DNA from: Humitalea rosea
Lineage (GTDB): Bacteria > Pseudomonadota > Alphaproteobacteria > Acetobacterales > Acetobacteraceae
Assembly (NCBI RefSeq): GCF_003253705.1
Contig: NZ_QKYU01000006.1
Span: 62,001 to 126,000, forward strand
DNA: 64,000 nucleotides
Direction of reading: 5' to 3'
Shown: piece after piece, positions 54,936 to 63,624 of the stretch
Position numbering within the stretch: position 1 is the first letter of the stretch
How the letters are laid out: each line of letters starts with the position of its first letter
The notes under the pieces: generated by a model
What the model was told of the DNA's origin: nothing
Databases searched by the model: none
What the model saw: only the letters and a program-made list of their open reading frames with translations
Made by a program: the position numbers and the translations under genes

Positions 54936-55988
54936 ATGGAGTATCGCAATCTTGGCCGCAGCGGGCTGAAGGTCTCGCCGCTCTGCCTCGGCACCATGAT
55001 GTTCGGCGGCGCGACCGATGAGCCGACATCGGCGCGCATCGTCGATCGCGCCCGCGAGCAGGGCATCAACTTCATCGACACCGCCAATGCCTATAGCGCC
55101 GGCCGGTCGGAGGAGGTCGTCGGCCGCGCCATCCGCGGGCGCAGGTCGGAATGGGTCCTGGCGACCAAGCTCGCCAATGCGGTGGGGCCAGGGCCGAACG
55201 ACCGCGGGTTGTCGCGGCGGCACATCCAGATGGCGGTGGACGACAGTCTGCGCCGCCTGGGCACCGAGACGGTCGATATCCTCTATCTGCACAAGGAGGA
55301 CCACGCGACGCCCTTGGCGGAAACCGTCGCCGCCATGGCCGATCTGCTGAAGGCGGGGAAGATCCGCTATTTCGGGCTGTCGAATCACCGCGCCTGGCGG
55401 GTCGGGGAAATCTGCCGCCTCAGCGATGCGGCGGGGATCGGGCGGCCCGTGGTCAGCCAGCCTTACTACAACGCGCTCAACCGGATGCCGGAGGTGGAAC
55501 ATCTGCCGGCCTGCGAGTATTTCGGCCTTGGCGTGGTGCCCTACAGCCCGCTCGCGCGGGGGGTGCTGACCGGGAAATACGCGACACAGGCGCCGCCACC
55601 GAGCGATTCGCGCGCCGGCCGCTCGGACCGGCGGATCATGGAAACGGAGTGGCGGCCGGAAAGCCTCGCGATCGCGCAGACCCTCCGCGAGCATGCCGAG
55701 GCGCGGGGCATCACCGCCGGGCAATTCGCCGTGGCCTGGGTGCTGAACAACGGCATCATCACCGCCCCCATCGCCGGGCCACGGACCGAGGCGCAGTGGG
55801 AGGAGTATGTCGGCGCCCTGGCCTACCGCTTCACCGCGGAGGATGAGGCGCTGGTGGATGGGCTGGTCCCGGCCGGGCACCCCTCGACCCCCGGCTACAA
55901 TGATCCGGCCTTCCCGCTGGAGGGCCGTACGCCGCCCGGCTCGCATGTGCCGAAGACCGGGCCTCGGCTTGAGCGGGTGGGACTCTGA
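54936..55988 (+). CDS. aldo/keto reductase
   Basis: NADPH-dependent (alpha/beta)8-barrel reductase of 350 residues, close to the YajO/Tas-type or potassium-channel beta-subunit group. The catalytic tetrad is visible: Asp and Tyr in FIDTANAYSAGRSEE, Lys in LATKLAN and His in ILYLHKEDH. The cofactor-binding end has WVLNNGIITAPIAGPRTEAQ. It begins 24 bp after the TetR gene and probably reduces an aldehyde or ketone in the same pathway. Confidence 0.88.
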   Translation: MEYRNLGRSGLKVSPLCLGTMMFGGATDEPTSARIVDRAREQGINFIDTANAYSAGRSEEVVGRAIRGRRSEWVLATKLANAVGPGPNDRGLSRRHIQMAVDDSLRRLGTETVDILYLHKEDHATPLAETVAAMADLLKAGKIRYFGLSNHRAWRVGEICRLSDAAGIGRPVVSQPYYNALNRMPEVEHLPACEYFGLGVVPYSPLARGVLTGKYATQAPPPSDSRAGRSDRRIMETEWRPESLAIAQTLREHAEARGITAGQFAVAWVLNNGIITAPIAGPRTEAQWEEYVGALAYRFTAEDEALVDGLVPAGHPSTPGYNDPAFPLEGRTPPGSHVPKTGPRLERVGL

Positions 55989-55997
55989 CGCCGGGCG

Positions 55998-56335
55998 TTA
56001 CGCGGCGGCTTCCGTGACATGGGGCTCGATGGCGCAGGTGATCCGCCCGCGTTCGATCGGACCGCAAGGGTACGAAAAATCGGTCGAGATTGCCTACCGC
56101 TCCGGCCGGCAGGTCATGCAGCACCATCAGCGCATGCGTCTCGGCGAAGCACAGTTGCAAGGCCTGCGCGACCCAGCCCTCGGGTCGCATCCGGTCTTCG
56201 GGACTCACGTTCCACAGCACGCAGGTATTGCAGCCCTCGCTGCAACTGCCCGAGCGCCTCGCGCTTGGGCAGACCAAGGCCCTCATTGAATTTGTGCGGG
56301 ATCTCGTCGGGCGTGCTTGGCCGCGGCAGCCGGCC
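55998..56335 (-). pseudogene. frameshifted remnant of an unrecognised gene
   Basis: Read leftward, the gap after the aldo/keto reductase gives three pieces with high third-position GC in three successive frames. The first contains STPDEIPHKFNEGLGLPKRE (from about 56317). The second contains EGCNTCVLWNVSPEDRMRPE and CFAETHALMVLHDLPAGAVG (about 56240-56065). The third contains YPCGPIERGRITCAIEPHVT and ends at a TAA (55998-56000). No start codon is left before the binding-protein gene. I do not recognise the family. Two frameshifts and a missing 5' end make it a decayed gene, unless the sequence has errors. Confidence 0.55.
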
Positions 56336-56342
56336 GGGCGGG

Positions 56343-57299
56343 CTATTCCGTCGGGTTGATGCTGCGCAGCAGAACAGCCTTCTGCGCGATATCGGCGGCC
56401 AGGCGGCGGCCGAAGGCCTCTGCGCCCGTATGGTAGATTGCGGGCTGCAACGCCCGCCGTATGGCGGCGCGATAGACCTCATCCTCGGCCGCGACGGCAC
56501 AGGCCGCCTCCAGCAGCGCGATGCGATCCGCCGGCGTGCCCTTGGGCGCCATCAACCCGCCGAAGCTGGTGGGGGCGACATCAAAACCCTGTTCGATCGC
56601 CGTGGGCACATCCGGAAAGGCCGGGTTGCGCGTGGTGTCGAACACCGCCAGCAACCGCATGTCGCTGCGGCCGGAGGCGGAGGCGAGCACGATGGCCGCC
56701 AGATCGAGCCTGCCGCCCAGCACATCCGTCATCACCGCGGCATCGCCGCGATAGGGCACATGGGTGATGGCCACCTCGGCCGCGCGCGACCATTGCAGCA
56801 TGGCCAGATGCGGGATGGAGGCGATGCCGAGCGTGCCATAGGTGAGGCTGCCCGGCGCGGCTTTGGCGGCGGCGACGACATCGGCCAGGGAATGGAAGCG
56901 CGAGTCCTGGCGCACCGCGATCGCCTGGCCGTTCGAGAACATCTGGCAGACCGGCACCAGGGAGTCCGAGTGCAGCCCGGAGTTCGGCTGTGTCACCGGC
57001 AGCACCGACAGCACCAGCGCCGGCACGAAGGCCAGGGTATAGCCATCCGGCGTGGCGCGCGCCGCCACCGCGGTGCCGACCGCGCCGGCCGCGCCATCGC
57101 GGTTCACCACCACCACCGGCTGGCCGAGCCGCTGCGCCAGCACCGAGGCCATGGCGCGGGTCATCAGATCCGTGGCGCCGCCGGGCGGGTAGGGGTTGAT
57201 CACCTGGATGGGGCGGGAGGGATAGGCCTCCTGCGCCAGGGCGGGGTGAAGACAGGCCAGGCCGAGCGCGACCGTGGCAAGAAGCTTGCGTGGGCTCAC
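56343..57299 (-). CDS. Bug/TctC-family tripartite tricarboxylate transporter substrate-binding protein
   Basis: Second Bug protein of the window, 318 residues, encoded on the opposite strand. The Sec signal MSPRKLLATVALGLACLHPA ends LAQ. Family blocks are IQVINPYPPGGATDLMTRAM, VVNRDGAAGAVGTAVAA and HVPYRGDAAVMTDVLGG. It begins at GTG 57299 with GGAGGAAA upstream. It lies downstream of the extradiol dioxygenase and FAH genes, so an aromatic acid or carboxylate ligand is plausible. No TctA/TctB partners nearby. Confidence 0.9.
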   Translation of the reverse strand: MSPRKLLATVALGLACLHPALAQEAYPSRPIQVINPYPPGGATDLMTRAMASVLAQRLGQPVVVVNRDGAAGAVGTAVAARATPDGYTLAFVPALVLSVLPVTQPNSGLHSDSLVPVCQMFSNGQAIAVRQDSRFHSLADVVAAAKAAPGSLTYGTLGIASIPHLAMLQWSRAAEVAITHVPYRGDAAVMTDVLGGRLDLAAIVLASASGRSDMRLLAVFDTTRNPAFPDVPTAIEQGFDVAPTSFGGLMAPKGTPADRIALLEAACAVAAEDEVYRAAIRRALQPAIYHTGAEAFGRRLAADIAQKAVLLRSINPTE

Positions 57300-57357
57300 T
57301 TTGTTTCCTCCTTTGGTTCCGGCCGGTTCGCCGGGATAGGGTCAGGGCCGCACGGCG

Positions 57358-58344
57358 CTATTCCTGCAGGATGACCGCATCGGCCCAGGCGCAGCCGGTA
57401 TTGGGCCAGGGGCCAGGCATTGGGTCCGGGGCGCGCACGCCGCGCGCCGCGGCCTCCACGGCCAATGCGCGCATCCGGGCCCGCGCCTCGGGCGGCAGAT
57501 GCAGCCGCTCATGGCCCCAGAGGCTCGGCCCGTCATGGGTTTCGTGCGGCGCCCAGGTCGCAGGGTCGATGACGCGGGCGCCCCAGCCATATTCGACGAA
57601 AAAGCCGGAGGGGCTGTTGGCGTAGAAGGAGGTCATGTGGTCGTTGGTGTGGCGGCCGAGGGTATAGGCCAGCCGCCCCTCCTCCAGCGCCGCCAGATCA
57701 TGGCCCTGGCCGACATCGTCGAGGCTGCCGAGCTCGACCATGAAGTGATGCAGCCCGGACCGGCCGGAGCCCACCATGGCGAAGCTGTGGTGCCGCCCGT
57801 TCACGTGGAAGAAGTAGAGCGGGTAGGGTGTGCGCGACCAATCCGTCACCCCGAAGCCCAGGATGTCGCGGTAGAAGGGCAGCAGCGCCTCGGCATCCGC
57901 GACATGCAGCACGGCATGCCCCATCCCCAGCGGCCCGGTCCGGAAGCCGGTGATCGGCCGGCCCGGCATGAAGGGCGTATCGGCCAGGGCTGGCCCCCAA
58001 AAAACCTCCAGCGCTGTCCCCTGGGGGTCCTGGAAGGCGATCAGCTCGGTGACCTGGCGTTCGTCAGCAAGGCGCCGCGAGCCGCGTGTGACGGGCGTGC
58101 CCGCAGCCTCCAACCGCGCTGCCAGGGCATCGAGCGCCGTGGCATCGGCAACTTCCCAGCCGATCACCGCGGGACTGCCGGTATTCGCGACGATCAGTCG
58201 CTGCCGCCGGTCATCCATGCGGAAGGCACGCAGGCCACCGCCCCGGTCCACGCGCTGCATGCCGAGCAGCCGCGTCGCGAACCCGTCCCAGTCATCCGGG
58301 CGGTCGGAGCCGACGACCATGTAGCCAAGGGCGGTGATGGCCAT
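57358..58344 (-). CDS. type I extradiol ring-cleavage dioxygenase (BphC-like)
   Basis: Two-domain vicinal oxygen chelate dioxygenase of 328 residues. The C-terminal domain holds the iron ligands His143 (GMGHAVLHV), His200 (GLHHFMVEL) and Glu251 (FFVEYGWG), with the supporting His185, His231 and Tyr241 in RHTNDHMTSFY. These match BphC positions 146, 210 and 260, so it should cleave a catechol next to its hydroxyls. The ATG at 58344 opens with MAITALGYMVVGS, a family start. It lies 2 bp after the FAH-family gene. Confidence 0.92.
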   Translation of the reverse strand: MAITALGYMVVGSDRPDDWDGFATRLLGMQRVDRGGGLRAFRMDDRRQRLIVANTGSPAVIGWEVADATALDALAARLEAAGTPVTRGSRRLADERQVTELIAFQDPQGTALEVFWGPALADTPFMPGRPITGFRTGPLGMGHAVLHVADAEALLPFYRDILGFGVTDWSRTPYPLYFFHVNGRHHSFAMVGSGRSGLHHFMVELGSLDDVGQGHDLAALEEGRLAYTLGRHTNDHMTSFYANSPSGFFVEYGWGARVIDPATWAPHETHDGPSLWGHERLHLPPEARARMRALAVEAAARGVRAPDPMPGPWPNTGCAWADAVILQE

Positions 58345-58346
58345 CA

Positions 58347-59198
58347 CTAATCCTCCTGCACCACCGGGTTGCGCAAAATGCCGATGCCGGAGATCTCGAC
58401 CTCGGCGACGTCGCCAGGCTTCATCCACAGCGGCGGTGTCCGCTTCATCCCCACGCCGCCCGGCGTGCCGCTGACGATCACATCGCCGGGCAGCAAAGGC
58501 AGGATGGTGGAGATGTAGGCGATCAGGGCAGGGACGGGGGTGATCATCAGATCCGTCGTGGTGTGCTGCACCATTTGGCCGTTCAGCCGTGTCTCGAGGG
58601 TCAGGGTGGAGGGATCGGGGATCTCATCGGCCGTGACCAGCCAGGGCCCGAACCCCCCGGTGCCGGCAAAGCTCTTGCCGGCCAGGAACTGGCTGGTGTG
58701 GCGCTGCCAGTCACGGATGCTGCCTTCATTGTAGCAGGCGTAGCCCGCGACATGCGCCAGCGCCTGTGCGGGCGCGATATGCCGGCCGGCGGTGCCGATC
58801 ACCACGGCGAGCTCCCCCTCATAGTCGAAATCGGTCGAGACATGCGGGCGCACCAGCGGCGCGCCATGGCCGACCTGGCTGCCGGCGAAGCGGACGAAGA
58901 GCGCGGGCTTCTCAGTGACGGTGCGGCCGGTTTCGGCGACATGGTCGCGATAGTTCAACCCGACGCAGATGATCTTGTCGGGGTCGGGGATCACCGGCAG
59001 CAGGCGCAGCCCCGCCAGCGGAAAATCCACGGGGGCGGTGGCGGTCGCGCGCGCCTCCGCCAGCAGACCGGCCGCCAGCAGGCCGCGCAGCCCCGTCGCC
59101 CGGCCGGCAAAGCGCGGGGTCAGATCGACCACGCCATCGCCGGAGACGATCCCGAAGCCGGGCTGGTCGTCGGGGTAGAGGAACGAGATGAGCTTCAT
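58347..59198 (-). CDS. fumarylacetoacetate hydrolase (FAH) family enzyme
   Basis: A 283-residue FAH-fold enzyme. The metal site is visible in DYEGELAVVIG (Glu-x-Glu) with the Asp further upstream, and the C-terminal GDVIVSGTPGGVGMKRTPP is typical of hydratases, decarboxylases and isomerases such as HpaG or 2-hydroxyhepta-2,4-diene-1,7-dioate isomerase. It would act on the ring-cleavage product of the adjacent dioxygenase. The ATG at 59198 has CGGAGAT 5 bp upstream and also overlaps the stop of a short upstream frame. Confidence 0.9.
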   Translation of the reverse strand: MKLISFLYPDDQPGFGIVSGDGVVDLTPRFAGRATGLRGLLAAGLLAEARATATAPVDFPLAGLRLLPVIPDPDKIICVGLNYRDHVAETGRTVTEKPALFVRFAGSQVGHGAPLVRPHVSTDFDYEGELAVVIGTAGRHIAPAQALAHVAGYACYNEGSIRDWQRHTSQFLAGKSFAGTGGFGPWLVTADEIPDPSTLTLETRLNGQMVQHTTTDLMITPVPALIAYISTILPLLPGDVIVSGTPGGVGMKRTPPLWMKPGDVAEVEISGIGILRNPVVQED

Positions 59199-59302
59199 GA
59201 AATCTCCGGGCTCCGGGGCAATGGTGGTTGGGGGAGGGGCGCGCGCCCGGCAGCCCGCATCGTCCGGCGCCAGTTGCGCGGGGTGTCGGGTCTGTTGCCC
59301 AT
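59195..59302 (-). CDS. 35-residue leader frame overlapping the FAH gene
   Basis: A frame beginning MGNRPDTPRNWRRTM, with GGGGAGAA upstream of its ATG, fills most of the GntR-FAH gap. Its TGA overlaps the FAH ATG (ATGA). It is rich in Pro and Arg, which random high-GC DNA also gives, so support is weaker than for the leaders at 11652, 15123 and 29565. Confidence 0.25.
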   Translation of the reverse strand: MGNRPDTPRNWRRTMRAAGRAPLPQPPLPRSPEIS

Positions 59303-59337
59303 TCTTGTTCTCCCCTCGTGTGTGGGTTTCGTCGCCG

Positions 59338-60087
59338 CTATGGCTTGCCGGGCTCGTCCGGGTCCAGCGCCTCGGAAATGGCGGCCAGCGCCCGTTGCAT
59401 GGTGGTTTCGTAGTGCCGGCCAAGTGCCGCCACCGCCGCATCGGCGTCCCGCGCCAGTGTCGCCGCGGCGATGGCCCGATGTTCGCCGACCACGTCACGG
59501 GCATCGGTTGGTACGGCGGGCACGCTCAGCCGGCGGTAGCGATCGCTCTGCGAGAAAAGCGTGGCGCGGAACCGCAGCAGCCACTCCGAGCCGCAGGCCG
59601 CGAGCAGGGCCAGGTGAAAGCGTTCATGCGGCACCGCCCAGGCCTCGTTTGGCACCAGGGGATCGTCGGCGCGGCGGGAGGGGGTCGCGCAAAGCGTGTC
59701 GAGTGCCGCGCGGATGCCATCCTCCCAGGCTGCATCGCCCCGGTCGATGGCGCGGCGCAGGGCCAGCCCCTCGATGTCAACGCGGGTGCGGGTGACGTCC
59801 CGGAGGTCGGTGATGCTGACCGGACTGGCCCGGAAGCCTTTCTGGTCCTCGATCTGCACCAGCCCATCGGCGGCGAGGCGCGACAGGGCCTCCCGCACCG
59901 CGGACAGGCTGACGGCCAGGGCGCGCGCGATCTCGGTCGGCCGCAGCCTCTCGCCCGGCGCGATGCGGCAGCCGAGGATTTCGGCGCGCAGTCGGTGGAA
60001 GACCGCCGAGGTCAGGCTACGCACCGGCGGTGCGCCCAGCATGGCGGGGGGATCCCAGGCGATATCGGTGAGGGGCGGACGCGGCAT
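59338..60087 (-). CDS. GntR-family (FCD-type) transcriptional regulator
   Basis: A 249-residue regulator. The winged helix is in residues 25-90 (RPTEIARALAVSLSAVREAL) and the FCD domain follows with LRDVTRTRVDIEGLALRRAI and HERFHLALLAACGSEWLLRF. It is on the same strand as and immediately upstream of the FAH, dioxygenase and Bug genes, so it is their likely repressor. An A/T-tract inverted repeat lies 37 bp upstream of its ATG (60124-60148). Confidence 0.88.
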   Translation of the reverse strand: MPRPPLTDIAWDPPAMLGAPPVRSLTSAVFHRLRAEILGCRIAPGERLRPTEIARALAVSLSAVREALSRLAADGLVQIEDQKGFRASPVSITDLRDVTRTRVDIEGLALRRAIDRGDAAWEDGIRAALDTLCATPSRRADDPLVPNEAWAVPHERFHLALLAACGSEWLLRFRATLFSQSDRYRRLSVPAVPTDARDVVGEHRAIAAATLARDADAAVAALGRHYETTMQRALAAISEALDPDEPGKP

Positions 60088-60123
60088 GCAGCGGAGCCTA
60101 GGGCCCGGCCCGGGAGCGGCGCA

Positions 60124-60148
60124 AGAAAAAATCGATTATCTTTTTTCT
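60124..60148. promoter_or_regulatory. A-tract/T-tract inverted repeat upstream of the GntR gene
   Basis: AGAAAAAA (60124-60131) and TTTTTTCT (60141-60148) flank TCGATTATC. The element stands out in a very GC-rich gap (60088-60326), which otherwise holds nothing I can support. It may be the promoter and operator for the GntR gene, or a terminator for transcripts from the acyl-CoA dehydrogenase side. Confidence 0.4.
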
Positions 60149-60326
60149 GAGCGTCCGGAGCGGGGTGTCCGACCATCCATCCCGGTCATCGCCCCCTGGC
60201 CCCGGGCGGGCGCGGCGCCGTCATAGACGCCCGGGGCGCGCGACCTCATCACCGAGAGTCGCGACGACGCCGCCGGGTCCATCCGCATCCGCACCGCAAC
60301 CTGCCCCATGACGCGCAGCGGGCGTC

Positions 60327-61493
60327 TCACTTCACCTCGCGCAGCGCCCGACGCGCGATGGCCATGCGATGCACCTCGGTCGGGCCTTCGTAGATCCGCA
60401 TCAGCCGCACCTGCTGCGCGAAAAGCTGCAACGGCAGTTCCTTCGTCATCCCCATGGCGCCGAAGGCCTGCATGGCGTGGTCCACCACCTCCTGGACCAT
60501 CTCCGTGGCGAAGACCTTGATCATCGAGGCTTCGTTGCGGACGTCTCCGCCCGCATCCAGCTTGGCGGCAGCGGACATCACCATCAGCCGGCAGGCGTGG
60601 ATCCGGATGGCGGCATCGGCAATCCACCATTGGATCGCCTGGCGGTCGGCGAGAGGCACGCCGAAGGTCACGCGCTGCTTGGCATGCACGCTCATCATCT
60701 GCAGCGCCCGGCTGCTGATGCCGACGCAGCGCGCGCCCAGCTGCAGGCGCCGCACGTTCAGGCGCAGCTGCATCGGCACGTAGCCGCGACCGAGTTCCCC
60801 CAAAATCTGGCTTTCCGGCAGGCGGCATTCGTCGAAGACCAGCTCATAGGTTTGCCTGCCGCCGATCATCGCGATCTCGCGCTCGATGATGAAGCCTGGC
60901 GTGCCGCGATCGACAAGAAAGGCCGTCATGCCTTCCTCGCGCTTGCCCTCGCCGGTACGCGCCATGAGGATGATGAAGTCGCAATAGGGAACCCGGCTGA
61001 CCCAGATCTTGCGGCCGTTGATGACCCAGTCGCTGCCCTCCTTGCGGGCGCGGGTGATCATGCCGGCCGGGTCGCCACCGGCACCGGGCTCGGAGATCGC
61101 GATCGCGGATTTCGCGCGGCCCTCGGCATAGGGCTTCAGATAGCGCTCCCGCTGATCGGCGTTCGCCGCGGCCATCAGCATATGCAGGTTGGGGCTATCC
61201 GGCGGGAACTCGAAGGGGACGATGGTGCGCGAGACCTCCTCCTCCACCAGCATACGCGCGACGGCGGGCAGGTTCGCACCCCCCATCTCCTCGGGCACAT
61301 CGAGGCCCCAGAGGCCAAGCTCACGGCATGTCGCGAGGAGCGGTGCCTCCTCCTCCTCCGTCAGCGCGTATTTCCCGCCCGAGGCCTCACGCGCCAGGAT
61401 GACCGGCTCCAGCGGCATCAGATCCCGCTCGACGAATTTCGCGACCAGCTCCTGCAACATCCGATGTTCTTCGGATGCGGTGGCGTTTGTCAT
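60327..61493 (-). CDS. acyl-CoA dehydrogenase
   Basis: FAD-dependent acyl-CoA dehydrogenase of 388 residues. The N-terminal helical domain contains CRELGLWGLDVPEEMGGANL; the middle FAD domain has AIAISEPGAGGDPAG and GRKIWVSRVP; the C-terminal helices end MRIYEGPTEVHRMAIAR, whose Glu in YEGPTEV is at the usual catalytic-base position. I used the ATG at 61493, preceded by GAGGAAG; an in-frame ATG at 61514 is possible. It is followed by no other gene in its operon and preceded by an acyl-CoA synthetase 32 bp upstream. Confidence 0.92.
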   Translation of the reverse strand: MTNATASEEHRMLQELVAKFVERDLMPLEPVILAREASGGKYALTEEEEAPLLATCRELGLWGLDVPEEMGGANLPAVARMLVEEEVSRTIVPFEFPPDSPNLHMLMAAANADQRERYLKPYAEGRAKSAIAISEPGAGGDPAGMITRARKEGSDWVINGRKIWVSRVPYCDFIILMARTGEGKREEGMTAFLVDRGTPGFIIEREIAMIGGRQTYELVFDECRLPESQILGELGRGYVPMQLRLNVRRLQLGARCVGISSRALQMMSVHAKQRVTFGVPLADRQAIQWWIADAAIRIHACRLMVMSAAAKLDAGGDVRNEASMIKVFATEMVQEVVDHAMQAFGAMGMTKELPLQLFAQQVRLMRIYEGPTEVHRMAIARRALREVK

Positions 61494-61525
61494 GGACCAG
61501 ACTTCCTCTCTCATTCTTCGCAGGC

Positions 61526-63622
61526 TCAGCCGCGCGCGATCAGCCCGTCAACGGCCACGACGCCCTGCCCCTCGGGGCGGATGAAGAGCGGATTGATCTC
61601 CGCCTCCTGGACCGCCGGGCTGTCGATGCAGGCGAGCAGCGAGAGGGCGCGGATCGCGCTTGCCAGCGCCGCGACATCGCCGCGCGGCAGGTTGCGGAAG
61701 CCGCGCAGCATGCGCAGCTCCGGCAGTTCCTCGATCATCTCCCTCGCCGTCGCCAAGCTCACCGGCGCGAGGCGGACGCAGAAGGATCGCCGCAGCTCCG
61801 CCAGCACGCCACCCATGCCCAGCATGATGATCGGCCCCACCTCCGGATCGCGGCGGAAGCCGAGGATGACCTCGGCGAGGCCGTGATGCATGGGTGCGAC
61901 CAGTGCGCCGCGCAGCCTGGCCGCGGGGAAGGTTTTGCGCGCCATCGCCAGCACGTCGCGGACGGTGTCCTGGATCGCATCGGCGCCGGTGACATTGAGG
62001 CGCACGAGCCCCGCCTCGGTCTTGTGCAGGATGTCGGGGGAGAGGATCTTCACCACCACCGGCCCCTCGATGCCCGCTGCTTCCTCGGGTGAGGTTATGA
62101 TGCGGCTGCCCGGGCCCTCGATGCCGAGGTCTGCGAATACCGCGCAGGCCTCCGCCTCATCGAGCGTGGTCGCGACACTCGCCGCCAGGCGCTCCGCGGC
62201 ACTCCGCCACAGCGCGGGCGGGATCGTCTCGGGCGCCGCCGGGGCGCGCCAGTTGAGGAAGGCATGCAGCGCATCGGCGCAGGATTCCGGCGTGCGGAAG
62301 CCGGCGACATCGGCGTCATCCAGGATGCGCAAGGCCGCATCCGCCTGCGGTGCGGCGAAGACGGCGATGGGCTTGCTGCCGTCATAGACGTCCAGGATGT
62401 TCTCATTGACCTGGGTCGGGCGCAGCCGCGCCGTGCTGCCCAGCACCGCCACCACGGCATCGCAGTGCTCGGAGGCGACAAGCTCTTGCAGCACCGTCGT
62501 GTAATGCCCGCGCCCGCCGCCCATCGGCAGGTCGATCAGCGGTGAATCGCCCAGCATGATGCCTTGTCCGGCCAGCCGTGCCTGCATTTCCGGCGACGGG
62601 CCCACCACCTCATCGCCCAGGCTGCCGAGCCGGTCCACGATCATCGCCGCACCGCCGCCGGTGCCGGTGATGACGGAAACACGCCGGCCCTTCGGCGGGC
62701 TGCGGCCCATCACCAGCCGCGGCAGTTCCACCAGCGCCTCCAGCGTATCCACGCGCAGGATGCCGTTCTCGCGAAAGAAGGTCGCGGCCAGTTCATCCGC
62801 GCCCACCATCGCCCCGGTATGGGAGACGGCGATGCGGCGTCCCACCTCGGACCGGCCGAGCTTGTAGACGATCACCGGCTTGCCGAGCTCATGCGCCCGC
62901 CGCGCAGCCCGCGCCAGGTTCGGTGCATCGCGCAGCGTCTCCAGGAACAGCAGGATGACGCGCGTCGCTTCATCCTCCACCAGCATCTCGGTGATCTCAC
63001 CGATGCCGAGGTCGCTTTCATTGCCCACCGAGACGAGCTTGGAAAACGCATGGCCACGCGCCATCGCGCGGGTCAGCAGCGCGCCCATCATGCTGCCGGA
63101 TTGCGAGGCCACGGCGATGCCGCCGGCGGGGATCGTCTCCGCCTCCACCGCCGCATTGTTGGTGATCGGGACGCCATCGGTGACGTTCACAAGGCCGAGG
63201 CAGTTCGGCCCGATCAGCCGCAGTCCGCCCGCGCGGGCCATGGCGACGATGTGGTCCTGCGCCGCGCGCCCTTCGGCGCCCATCTCGGCGAAGCCCGCGG
63301 AATAAAGGGTCGCGACCTTCACCCCCTGGGCGATGCAGCCGGCAATCGCCTCCGGCACCGCCGCCGCCGGCACCATGATGAAGGCGTGATCGATCGGACC
63401 GGGTGCGGCGCGGATGTCGGGATAGGCGGTCTCGCCCATGATCTCCGACCGGCCCGGGTTGATCGGCAGGATGCGGCCTTTGTAGCCGGCCTTCTGCAGC
63501 ACGCGCTGGGCGCGGGAGTTGTTCTTGGCCTGGTCGGGCGTGGCGCCGATCAGGGCGATGGCGCGGGGGCGGAAGATCGCCTCGGCGATTTCGGCCAAGC
63601 GTGCGGGCATCGGCTGGTCCAT
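61526..63622 (-). CDS. NDP-forming acyl-CoA synthetase (acetyl-CoA synthetase ADP-forming type)
   Basis: A 698-residue enzyme combining a CoA-binding Rossmann domain (PRAIALIGATPDQAKNNSRA), a succinyl-CoA-ligase-like domain with the catalytic His in AVSHTGAMVGAD, and a C-terminal ATP-grasp domain (GPVVVKILSPDILHKTEAGL, IMLGMGGVLAE). It makes acyl-CoA from acid, CoA and ATP through a phosphohistidine, yielding ADP and phosphate. It begins 2 bp after the enoyl-CoA hydratase stop. With the flanking dehydrogenase and hydratase it forms an activation and beta-oxidation cassette. Confidence 0.9.
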   Translation of the reverse strand: MDQPMPARLAEIAEAIFRPRAIALIGATPDQAKNNSRAQRVLQKAGYKGRILPINPGRSEIMGETAYPDIRAAPGPIDHAFIMVPAAAVPEAIAGCIAQGVKVATLYSAGFAEMGAEGRAAQDHIVAMARAGGLRLIGPNCLGLVNVTDGVPITNNAAVEAETIPAGGIAVASQSGSMMGALLTRAMARGHAFSKLVSVGNESDLGIGEITEMLVEDEATRVILLFLETLRDAPNLARAARRAHELGKPVIVYKLGRSEVGRRIAVSHTGAMVGADELAATFFRENGILRVDTLEALVELPRLVMGRSPPKGRRVSVITGTGGGAAMIVDRLGSLGDEVVGPSPEMQARLAGQGIMLGDSPLIDLPMGGGRGHYTTVLQELVASEHCDAVVAVLGSTARLRPTQVNENILDVYDGSKPIAVFAAPQADAALRILDDADVAGFRTPESCADALHAFLNWRAPAAPETIPPALWRSAAERLAASVATTLDEAEACAVFADLGIEGPGSRIITSPEEAAGIEGPVVVKILSPDILHKTEAGLVRLNVTGADAIQDTVRDVLAMARKTFPAARLRGALVAPMHHGLAEVILGFRRDPEVGPIIMLGMGGVLAELRRSFCVRLAPVSLATAREMIEELPELRMLRGFRNLPRGDVAALASAIRALSLLACIDSPAVQEAEINPLFIRPEGQGVVAVDGLIARG

Positions 63623-63624
63623 GT

